A DNA stretch of 64,000 bases from assembly GCA_009763385.1 (NCBI GenBank), contig CM019827.1, forward strand, positions 97,872,177-97,936,176. Reading direction: 5' to 3'. The position numbers and the translations under genes are program-made. Within the stretch, counting starts at the first letter, position 1. The number at the start of each line of letters is the position of its first letter. This DNA is from Coix lacryma-jobi var. lacryma-jobi. Lineage: Eukaryota; Streptophyta; Magnoliopsida; Poales; Poaceae. Below, in pieces: positions 54,007 to 64,000 of this stretch. A model generated the notes under the pieces. That model searched no databases and was not told where the DNA came from. It saw only the letters and a program-made list of their open reading frames with translations.

Positions 54007-57000
54007 TGAGTGTTGTAGGTACTTGAAGGTGATATGAGGCTTTGGGGTGCTTGAGCAAGTTGATTGAAAATTATTCACTCAAGCTATCAACCAATTCATA
54101 TTGTCTTTTCTTATATGTTGACCCGAAGATAATTTGATGGAAATATTTAAAACTTCATATTCACCTATGTAACAAGTACCTAACCCTTGTAGACTAGCCA
54201 CTTGACTTGTGTAGTCTCTAGTAGTTCATAAATATGTGTTGTTTGTGAATTATTAGGAGTGGCTAGAGCATTTCAAGTTTAAATGAATCATTTTCCATAT
54301 GATGCTTTTAATGGCTCTCTAGTAGAGCAAGATCTTGTTCATGTTGTAGGTAATGAGGATATACCTTATGAGGCTATGAAGTAATTGGCTATTGTTGATA
54401 TTATACCACTAGAAATCCAAGCCACTTAATTGAAGGTTACTCAAGTTGCTGCTACAACAATTTCTGCTGACGTACTCAATGTAGAGGTGTTGGGGCACCC
54501 CTGCTGCAAATCAGTAGGGTGGTAGTGCTGCCCCTCCTACTGCAGCAACTCATTCCACTTTAATACATGGACAAAACCTACAACCTTCATATGAGCAAAG
54601 TGAAGATGAAGAGACCACATCATCCATTATATTTCCAGAAGGGTGGTAACTTCTAAATCTCAAGTGCAATTTATTTCAAATCTTATCTCTTTGTGTCTTG
54701 TGTAGCCACTTAGGGAAATAAAGCACTTGAGGATATTTATTGGTTGTTGGTGATGAAAGAAAAGCAATGATTGGAATTAAATTGATCATTCACTCTAAGC
54801 AAGATACATGGCTTATGTTTCCTTTGTGGATTTCAAACCAAGAATGTCAAGAAAGACAAGAGTAAAGAATCAAGCTCAAGTAGAGACATTCATCACTCAA
54901 ATCTCAAGAACTCTCTACTTGATGGACTCTTGTCATATGGTAGATTGGCAAATTCTTATTCACATCTTATGGCCATCTACATGCTCAAATGGTTGTGAGT
55001 ATCTCTTGTCTACCTATTAGGCTTATTTCGCACTCGGATATGGACATGTGTGTTTAATATTGATCCAGCTTGTCATATCTGTGCAAGATGTTCATTTTTA
55101 TGCATGTTAACTGCTGTGTAAGTTTCACTGTGATCTGGCTGTTGAAGCTTGGTCGGCAGTGCCGACCAGTGCAACAGCAGTCAGACCTTGTTGTGCATGA
55201 ACTGTCTTTTACATCATGTTTTATACTATGACACTATGTTTCTTGCACCCCACAGCAGACATGGATGTAAGGGGAGGCCCCAATCTCACTAGTATGTGAA
55301 AATTGACTTCTTATGTTAATTTGGAAATTCAAATTCCTATTCACATATTTAGGGGGAGTCTTCTACATCCATGACTCATAAATCTCAGCACCTTTATACA
55401 TCCTTTTGTAAGCTCTATTTAGGTTGTCATCAACTACAAATAAGGGTGAGAGTGTGTTTCTCAAATGGAGTGTGCTATTATATCAATGTCATCAATCCAA
55501 AAACTATGTGATGTGTTCTCTCTAGCTTTTTGGAATTGCTTCATTTATGTTAGCCACTCACCATAATATGGCTTAAATCTGCCCCTTGGACTTAAGTGAC
55601 CAACCATGCACATTCACATTTCCATTCCACTCAAAAGAATGTGCATGAGGCATTAAGGGAGATTTAGTCCATGTTATGAGGTTTCTCTATTTTGGTAGCC
55701 CACTTGCCTTCCACACATAAAGGGTTACTAAATGAGAAACTAGTGCTTGTGTTACTAATGCTCTCTTGTGTTTGAGCTTATTCATAGGAAATCAATAAGA
55801 AGAGGTTGTGCTTGTATAATTGGATAAATCACAAGTCTAAAGGTTACTCGTCACCTAAAGTAAAATGAGGTCACTAGAAGCTAAAGAGATCAAAATTTGA
55901 GGTGAATTGACAAATCAAGTTTGAGGTTGAAATGGATGAGCTATATTGGAAGAATTCACAAGACTTCAATCATTGACAAGAGGACTGAATGGTAATGACA
56001 TCTTGTGAGTGTTCTTAGCCAAAACCACCTCATTATTGGACAAGAAGGGAAGGATTGTGAAAAACATCAAATCTGTCTAGAAATCTGAAATTCTGGGTTT
56101 GTAGTCTTCAAGCATGGATTTGAATGTTCAAACGCTAATGAAATGACCTGAAACTTTGTGAGCATGCTACATACATCTAGTACTTGTTGCTGTACAGTTG
56201 GGATGCAGTTTGGTTTCGAAGAAAATCAGTTTCAGTTGAATTCTGTCAGCCTCAGCACCGCAGTTTCAAACTTAAGCAGTTTTGGTAGAAAATAGATTGG
56301 ACTGATCAAATGGAGTCCAAATGGGCTGAAACTTTGATAGCAGTTAGAGGACTCATAGATGAACATTTCTACCAAATTCCATGCATATTGGATCAGTAGT
56401 TTGAGAGATATGATTTTTTCTTCAAGGAAGACAGAATCTGAAAATTACTGCATGAAGTTGAATTGCATTGCAACAACAAGTTTCATTTGGCTCTCGAGTT
56501 GGTCATGAAGAATCAGTGAAGATGATAAGCATCAGTTTGGTCCAAAGGAGTTCAAATGAGAGAGAAGGACACATACAAGCATCCAAAGGGGTTGGAACCA
56601 AATTGCAAGCAACAACAAGAAGTGTCAGCTAGTTGGAACTAGAAGAAATCAGTGACATGCTTTCAGATTCAGCAGCTGCAATCAATTGAAACTAGTTGTA
56701 ATTGATTGAATTTAGCAGATACAAGCAGAGGAAATGAGTTACAATCAGCTGGAATCACTTGACATCATATTGAAGCAACTAAGAACTAGCTGAAACTAAT
56801 TGGATTGAAAGCAAGCTTGAAGGAGTTTGAAATCAATTGGAATGTAGTGTAAACTTCTCCCTTGGCCCAGGATCTTTGATATGCATGAGTGTGCTTTGTG
56901 TACTCTTGTATGCACAAATTGAGGGGGAGTTTACTGTGATATCTTGTGGGACAAAAGATTTCTCTCAAGTTCATGTTGTGCAGTCTCACACATTGGAATG

Positions 57001-59217
57001 ATGGATGGTTCCTTTTAGATTCACATTGGGTAATTCACAATTACTCTAGGAGGTCTTGGTCTTTGTAAACTAAGTTCTCTTGGCTTAGTGTCGAATGCCC
57101 CAATCCTTTAGTGGAACTAAAACTGAATGAGTTGGAGAAGAAAAGAATTGAAAAGTGAACTTTTATTATTATTTCTCCCCTCTTGAGCTCATCAAGTGCA
57201 CATGCATTCATCCTATTGATCAACCAAGATCTTGTCAACAAAGAGTGGTAACTCCTAGTTCATAATTTGCAAATTTCATGAACTTTACCATTTGCTTTCT
57301 ATGTGAGTTGCTTTAGGTAAAGAAAGAACTAGGAACTTAATATGGATGTTGGATGATCACCAAAGCTCTAATTCACCATATTTCATCAAAAGGGAACTAT
57401 GGCCATCTATATCATTGAAATCTTACTTATATGATGGTCATGTCAATCAAAATTTATGTGGTGATCTCTCTACCTTAGTGGTGGTATGTTCCTTTGGCAT
57501 AATTTTAATTGTTGCAAATTTGGTGTGCCTTGACCAAGATATAGTATGAACTCCTCTAGACTCTTAAACCGACTCAAGTGCATTTCACAAGTAATTTGAG
57601 CACTTGGTGCACATATTAAAGGGCAGCTCATTCTATGTCTTGTGTCTGTTGAGACTAACATTTTCTTCTAGTGAACTTGTGTAGTCTCTTGGTGAGAATA
57701 AGTTTCTCATGGGTATGCTACATAACCATATCAATCCAAATTGGTAAAGTTATCTCTCATATGCATTTGGATTGCAATTTTAACTATTATGTAGCTACTT
57801 TCCATAATATAGCTTAAATTCCCTTGTTTGGACTTAACTGACCAAAAAGTGCATATGTTCTTGACCATCCACTTACATATGTATGCACTATCAAATAGGA
57901 GGAATTTAGTCTATGTTATGAGGTTTGCAATTAGTGATCCACATGCCTTTCACATTCAAATGGTCACTAGTTGTAAAACTGTAGCTTGTGCAACTTAATG
58001 TTATCTCTTGTCTTTGTGAGCATTTCCTAGGAGACATCAAGGTCCCTAGGAGACATCTAGGTGATATTATGAGATACAAGCATCCATTCCAATTGACATC
58101 AACTTGTGAAGATTCCTTCCATCGGTGTCAAACTATGAAGATCATATTTCAATTGGTATTGGTGGACAATCTTTCAATTTGGTATATCAAGAAATATGTC
58201 TTCAATTGGTATCTCAAAATGATAACAAGAGCTAGCAATGGACTTTCAACTAAGATGAAGCACAAGTTTATAATGTCTCCTTGAAGATGATGAAAAAGGG
58301 AGATGGGCGCAAATGAGATCTTTTTGCTTAAAGAATTACCAAGCCCATCAAAGCACTAAATTCAAAATCATCATCATGGTGGAGATTATGAGGTTTAGAA
58401 CAAAGGTATATCACTCCATGAACATTTGTATTACCTTTGTGCATCTAGGCCCTTACATGCTAGTGTGTGCATGTGTATGCAATATATTGAGTCACACCAT
58501 GAGTTTGTTCTTATGGTGACGATTAGAGAGTGAGTTAGATATTTGGTTGATACCTCTTGCGGTGATTATGTGAGTTTGTCTCATGTTACGTCACCTATGT
58601 GAGGTATGAGCTAAATATGCTAACCTCTCAAGAATCTTGACTTAAATTATTGCATACTTTGTTTGGTCGAAAACATAGAAGAGAAATTCTATATGCTAAA
58701 CTTTTACCTACCTCTTGCCCTCACTTGTCTACCATCATTTCTTCCTTTTGGTGGAGAGATCCTTTTTGGAGATTAATGCCAAAGGGGGAGAAATTTTGGG
58801 GAGAATGTAAGGGGAAGAGAGATTGATATGAGGATGGAAAGGGGTAAAGGAGAGGCATATAAGATTTTTCAAAATTGAGTGGTGTGTGCAAGCATAGTTT
58901 AAATTGATGCTCTTGATTAGGATCGTTTATGCTAGTGTGTGACATTCATGCCTTGAATAATGTTTTGTTAATCTCGTTGAGTGCATGAACTGTCATGAGC
59001 ATCACGTTAATCATGTTTGACATCTTGCACCCTACAGATGCTAAGATATAGGAGAGTTTCCACACTTTCTCTTAAATATGTGCATTTGGCATTTGAGGCC
59101 AAAATTTGAAATTCCTTTCAATGCACACATTTAGGGGGAGCTCACTATATCATAGGATTTAAAATCTTAATGTTTATCAATCTCTTGTAAGCTTTAATTG
59201 TGTTGTCATCAATCACC
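54007..59217 (+). other. C copy-2 internal non-coding region
   Basis: Differs from 44404-49610 by only scattered bases. Same contents: pol-linker remnant (about 54346-54653), one dyad (55151-55167), duplicated modules, LTR-end-like words (about 58020-58215). No credible gene. Confidence 0.8.
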
Positions 59218-59231
59218 AAAAAGGGGGAGAT

Positions 59232-61379
59232 TGTAAGTGCATCTAGCCCTTAGTGGGTTTTGGTGAACTGAGTGACAACATAATTAAAGGTCTAACAAGT
59301 TTGCTAAATGTATCCAAGGTTCAACTAGAAGTGCAAACTTGATGGTATTCCACATAGTGCTGAAATGAAGGCCAAAATTATGTATTATTGTATTGGAAGA
59401 TCATGGAAACAATCTTGTTCAAGTAAAAGACAACAATGCAAATAGAGTTGATGATATGGCTTCTATGTTGTGGGATATCATGGCATCATGAGAAAGCAAG
59501 CATATTTGACAAATGACAAGTGAGACATAGATTGATGATTTTGGAATGGTCTCAACAATGGGTTGCTTTTCATGAGCAAGATGAGTTTGATAGTGAACTA
59601 GCTTTGATCAAGGTTGAAGAATGAATCAAGAATGCATAAGTGAGTTAATGTCAAGCAAAGGTCAATGACAAGGACTTAACTCATATTGGATATATGTCAT
59701 CTCTACATTGGTTGGCTTGTATGGATAAATATTTGGAGAATCACTTTGCATTGATTTGATCAAGCTAGAAGTATGAAGATGGAGATTGAAGTGAGTGTTG
59801 AGTGTCAAGCCAAAATGGAGAGGATATAAGGAACCGTGAATTGGCTTGACCATATTAATGATGATCCATATATGTCTCTATGTGAGTCAAACTAAAGCTT
59901 GATTGGTCTCAACATTCATATCTACAAGATGTTCAAGCAAGGATCACAATATTGAAGAAATGGTTTTCAATGGATGCTTAATATGATGTGACTTGAGTAT
60001 GGCTTGGTAAGGTGAAGATAGCAAGGAAAGGACTTCGAGGTACTAAGCGAAAGTGAAGGTCAAGGAGACCGAGGTACTATGGCTAGGGTGAAGAAGAGAG
60101 TACTTGCATTGAGTCGAGGTACTAATCAAGCTATGGGGAGTCATATTGTGTTGACGATCAGATCATTAGTGATAGTGACTTGAAGCCATGAAGTTGAACT
60201 CACATATGAGAGATGGTTCAAGTCACATGCTCAAGGGATGTTTGCTCGAAGAGATGAGATAGTTGCAATTAGTTGCAACCCCTATGAAGTGACATTGAGA
60301 AGAAATGGCATATGAAGATACTGAAGACTCAAGTGGTTAATTGTTTATATTCTCTTATTCTTGAGTATAGGTATGCCGTACTATCAAGAGGGATTCTAGC
60401 GCCCACAGTCAAATTGTGTTACCAATGCTCAATCTTTGCCAGATAGATACACATCCAGCCACCTTTCTAACCCCACAGGTTTCATATGGATCAGATCCTT
60501 TTGGGGAGGTCGGCAGTGCCGATCATAATCGAACCGTTGGGCCCAGACTATATATATACCTTTTCAGAAAGCCCATAACGGTTCGGTTACACCAGTGCTT
60601 CTTCCAGCTCGGGATCTGACCGTTTGAAGAGCTCCCCTCTCTCTCTCTCACTCCTCCATTGTTGCTCCCAAAGCTTTCAAGTGGATCTCCCATTCCAACC
60701 ACTAAAACTTGAAAGAGAGGGCAGCAAAACTCGATTAGAGAGCAGATCCATTGATTCCCAAAGTCCCAAGAGCATTGGTTCACGTTTGTCCGGAGATTCT
60801 AGGGTTTATTACTCTTGGAGCTTGCTCCTAGCCGGCTAGGCGTTGCCCTTGAGCTTGCCAACGTTTGTGGCAGCCTTGGGAGGTTTGTAACCACCTTCTT
60901 GCAGCTAAGAAATCACCCCTCACCTCAAGAGTTCACTCTCTTGACTTGAGAACGAGGAAAGGGCAAACCTAAGTGGTGAGCTTGAGCCTTTGTGGCATAC
61001 CTCAACAACGTGGACTTAGGCAAGCCTTTGTGGCGAGCTGAACCACGGGATAAATCATTGTGTCACCTTGTGCTTTGGTTTACTTCTCGTTCTTGAAGTG
61101 GTTTCTAGGGTTAGGGTTCGATCTAGTGCTTTATACTTGTACTTTCGATTTCTGTCATATCTGTGAACTGTCTAACCCTGCAGGAAGCTTATTCTCTGCC
61201 TGTGCAACATTTCTTCTCATACTCACGAAACTCCGTTTTACATTTTTCCAGGTCGGCAGTGCTGATCTCAGGATCGACAGTGCTGATCTGCTTACTGATC
61301 GAATTGAGTTTTGAGTTTTGACAGGCCTATTCACCCCCCCCCCCCTCTAGGCCTCCTAGGCGACATCAAGGTCCTTTCA
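59232..61379 (+). repeat. C LTR3 (3' LTR)
   Basis: 2148 bp, ending AAGGTCCTTTCA before the GCAGT duplication. It is 22 bp shorter than LTR2 because one dyad unit upstream of the TATA box is missing. Confidence 0.93.
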
Positions 61380-61384
61380 GCAGT
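61380..61384. repeat. Target-site duplication of C, right copy
   Basis: GCAGT, identical to 31455-31459. Confidence 0.93.
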
Positions 61385-62797
61385 CGTGGTCGAAGTCAAT
61401 CCTATCGGCACAGCAGGTGGAGGAAGTGTTGGATCATCAAACCCTTCAGCACCTTCTTCCTCATCATCAAAAAGAGGTTCACCAACCTCATGATCACCTG
61501 CACGCTCAAATCTAGAAGAAGGACAATGCATGGTCTCGTTGAAGGTGACATCGGATATCTCCATGACTAGGTTAGTATCAAGGTTAAGTACACGATATGC
61601 ACGAGTATGATTACCATAACCCAAAAATACAATGTCAAAAGATCGAGACTCAAACTTGTCCAAGTTGCCTTTCTTGAGTATAAAACAGTGGCAACCAAAC
61701 ACTCTAAAATAACTCACTTTGGGTTGCTTCCCAAATCGCAATTCATAAGAGTTTTTCTTCAAGAAAGCACGGAGAAAAATGCGATTGGAAATATAGCATG
61801 GAGTGTTTATAGCATCGGCCCAATATCGCCTAGGAGTCCTATGCTCATCGAGCATCATCCTGGCCATCTCTACAAGGGTCCGATTCTTCCTCTCTACAAT
61901 ACCATTTTGTGGCGGTGTGTAGGGAGAAGAAAATTGATGCTCTAAACCCAAAGAGTTACAAAACTTCTCAAAATCCGAGTTCTTAAACTCGGAACCATTA
62001 TCACTACGAATAGCTCTCATCGAGTTCTTAGGGAACTCGTTCTGAAGTCGCAAGATCAAATTGCGAACAAAAGTGAAAGTCTCAGTTTTGTCAGCTAAAA
62101 AGAAAACCCACGAATATCTCGAGAAGTCATCAACAACAACAAGCACATACCACTTCCCACCAACCGAGCTCACCCGAGCCGGACCTACAAGGTCCATATG
62201 CAAAAGCTCTCCAGGGTGCTTGGTCATAACTTGGTTCACAGGATGGTGGGGAGCGGCTACCATTTTCCCATGTCTACAAGAATGGCATACAAGGTCCTTC
62301 TCCATGTTCAACTTGGGCAATCCTCGGATTAGGCCAAGTGAACTAAGCCTTGCAAGAAAGTCGAAGCTCAAGTGACCAAGCCTCCAAAGATCAGAGGAGG
62401 AAGGACCAGCCAAAAGACACCGAGAAATGCCAAAAGACTCTGAGAAATTCACACGAATGACTTTCCCAAAGGGCGAAATCAAACACACAAGATTGCCCTG
62501 AGGATCTAAAATACGACTGAGATTCGGCTTAAAACGAATCTCATAGTCATCATCAAAGAGTTGCGAAACAGAAAGAAGATTAAACTGCAAGTTAGACACA
62601 AGAGCAACATCACGCAACACAAAGTGCTCATTAACTCGCACCGACCCACGAGACAACACTTTACCTTTGCTATTGTCGCTGAAGGTGATAAACTCCTTTC
62701 CGGCAACTGGACTAAGACTGGAGAACCACTTGGCGTTTCCGGTCATATGCCTTGAGCACCCGGAATCCACCAACCAAATGTCCTCCAATCGTTTTAC
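61385..62797 (-). pseudogene. pol: B2 pol, 5' part: protease, integrase, linker
   Basis: An open frame of about 470 codons with protease motif VDSGCSRHM, pre-integrase finger, integrase core (DLVGPARV, IRSDNGSEF, QNGIVERKN), and linker up to the C insertion. Unlike B1 the protease Asp is present and the integrase is uninterrupted. A 12-bp in-frame deletion near 62380 removes the residues KWHK, including the first His of the HHCC zinc finger. No nonsense codon is seen, but the downstream RT is broken and the polyprotein is split by C. Confidence 0.88.
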
Positions 62798-62802
62798 CTA
62801 CA

Positions 62803-63726
62803 TCAATAAAAAGACATAGGGTGAGCATACGGTCCAACACTGGGGTGAGTAAAATGGGAAGTGTACTAGTGTCGGGCCGGCTGCTCAAAAGAACAGTTAG
62901 TAGCAAAACCATTCCTAGCACGCCTACGGGGAAAGCGGTCACCACGCTGAGGAAAACTTGGTCCGCTGAAGGAAGAGCGTCCATCGTGATACTCAAAACG
63001 CGGTGGGGGTAACGCTCAACAGCAAAGCCACCGCCACGGGGTCCAAAACCTACAAAAGCAGGCTCCCGCCGGGCACAACCTCCTTGCGGCCTAGGACCTT
63101 GAGGCATTGGACCTCTAGGCCTAGCAGCTCTCCTCTGAACCTTCGGCACATGTACATCATGGAAAGGATGGTACATGTCCGAGTTGTTCATCTCCTTTGC
63201 ACGGCGCTCCTCTCTCTTGCGCCGAAAGCAAAACTCCCTCAAGTGTCCATCTCTCCCACAGTGCTCACAGTGGTACCTCACCGCTCTCATAGGGGGTTGT
63301 TGGTATTCACGGTATTGGGTGTGGATAACTTGGCCATTTTGAGGCATGAGCTCCTCATGGATTGGTGGCATAGTGTCTAGCTTGTTCCTCGGGTGATTGG
63401 GTTTAGGAGGCCACACTTGTTTCTTTGGCGGAGCTCTCGGAGGCTCCTCATACACTCCATCTTTGGTGTTTGGCTTAAGAGGCTCTTTGGGTGGTATCTT
63501 GGTAAGTTTGGGAGTAGTGGTGGAGTTGGGCTTCTCACTCGGGTTAAGACCACTAGACTCTCCAATCTTGCCAAAGGAAGCAGCACTCTCCATCCCCTGA
63601 GCAAAGCCTACACCCGGACCTCCAGCAGCACGCTTGAATTGGGCAATCATCATCCCAAGCTGCGGCTCACCACAAGACACCCATGACATGATGGTCCGAA
63701 GGTATGTGTTTTCCTCCTCGGTTTGT
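62803..63726 (-). pseudogene. gag: B2 Gag, C-terminal part
   Basis: Homologous to the last 300 codons of the B1 Gag: Pro-rich stretch (RAPPKKQVWPPKPN), knuckle CEHCGRDGHLREFC, Arg-rich tail. A one-base loss at about 63004-63012 shifts the frame in the Arg/Gly-rich tail. Upstream the gag is cut at 63727, where unrelated DNA begins; B1 shows what should follow (21843 onward). Confidence 0.85.
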
Positions 63727-64000
63727 GTTGGGCATTCTTAACGTCATTACCAAAAGTAGACTTAGTTTTCTAATTCTGATAATGGCGCCAAAAATGCCGA
63801 ACCTATCCCTCATGCCACTTAAGCCAAGTTGTCATCCCTAGCATGACATGAGAGACGCGGTATTGAAATATGCAATTGCTCTTCTGGATAAATAATAAAT
63901 GAGATCTGCAAGCGCACAGATTAATACCGATGTAGCATTTTAACCGGGAAGTATTCCAGGTATCATTATTTATATTTTTACCACTGGGAAGGGATTACTA
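63727..64000. mobile_element. Edge of a further LTR element inserted in B2 gag
   Basis: At 63727 homology to B1 gag stops and TGTTGGGCATTCTTAACGTC begins, a TG-start consistent with an LTR terminus. The text (TGGCGCC, GCAAGCGCACAG) resembles LTRs of grass Ty3/gypsy Tat-type elements, which is recognition only. Orientation, TSD and length are not determinable here. Confidence 0.55.

Larger units (their letters stand above)
31460..61379 (+). mobile_element. C: A-family element in a tandem LTR-internal-LTR-internal-LTR arrangement
   Basis: Three LTRs (31460-32711 plus 41199-42119; 49625-51794; 59232-61379) separate two internal regions (42120-49624 and 51795-59231). One pair of GCAGT duplications flanks the whole, so it entered B2 as a single unit or grew after insertion. 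The two internal regions are nearly identical outside one patch of gag. Neither encodes pol. D is inserted in the first LTR. Confidence 0.92.
26135..64000 (-). mobile_element. B2: second B-family copia element, interrupted by C, running off the right edge
   Basis: Minus-strand order within the window is gag C-terminal part (63726-62803), protease-integrase-linker (62797-61385), insertion C, linker-RT-RNase H (31454-29677), a non-coding tail, PPT and 3' LTR (28167-26135). The 5' LTR, PBS and gag N-terminus lie outside or beyond a further insertion at 63727. Protein similarity to B1 is high throughout, but the 2033-bp LTR differs enough to call it a separate subfamily copy. RT carries a frameshift and stops, so B2 is defective. 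Confidence 0.85.

Overview
The window is plant nuclear DNA, almost certainly from a grass and probably a panicoid one. It is built entirely from nested LTR retrotransposons. I see no host gene, no rRNA or tRNA gene and no CRISPR array. The evidence is architectural: TG...CA LTRs with 5-bp target-site duplications (TSDs), iMet-type primer-binding sites, polypurine tracts, and copia (PR-IN-RT-RH) and gypsy (RH-IN-chromodomain) proteins. Assignment to a grass and to the SIRE/Maximus (copia) and Tekay-like (gypsy) lineages rests on recognising protein and LTR style, not on a search.

Layout, with names B1, S, A, B2, C and D used throughout. B1 (101-25563, minus strand) is a full-length copia element with 1.97-kb LTRs. 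Its 3' LTR (101-1473 plus 3948-4540) is split by S, a 2469-bp solo LTR of a related subfamily (1474-3942, TSD CAAAC). Its integrase is split by A (8449-19997, plus strand, TSD ACAAC), an 11.5-kb non-autonomous element with an intact 661-aa Gag, almost no pol and about 5.2 kb of non-coding internal DNA. A 571-bp unassigned spacer (25564-26134) follows. B2 (26135 to beyond position 63726, minus strand) is a second copia element of the B1 family. Its pol is split by C (31460-61379, plus strand, TSD GCAGT), which is the A family in the unusual order LTR-internal-LTR-internal-LTR. The first LTR of C is split by D (32712-41193, minus strand, TSD GTTTC), a recent gypsy element with identical-length 2925-bp LTRs and one 695-codon ORF fusing a Gag N-terminus to RNase H-integrase-chromodomain. 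At 63727 the Gag of B2 is cut by the edge of yet another element.

How the parts relate. B1 and B2 encode, in damaged form, the copia protease, integrase, reverse transcriptase and RNase H. The A/C family encodes only Gag but shares with B the polypurine tract, the last bases of the LTR and the PBS spacing. Mobilisation of A/C by B-type enzymes in trans is therefore plausible.

The most interesting signals are not genes. First, a 17-bp dyad (GGTCGGCAGTGCCGACC and variants) occurs about 28 times in A and C. It usually comes in pairs 21-22 bp apart, and is found just upstream of the TATA box, at the LTR 3' end, inside the gag reading frame and downstream of gag. Second, B and S LTRs carry an array of hairpin units, exactly 36 bp apart in S, whose two arms change together from unit to unit. 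Both look like selected nucleic-acid structures.
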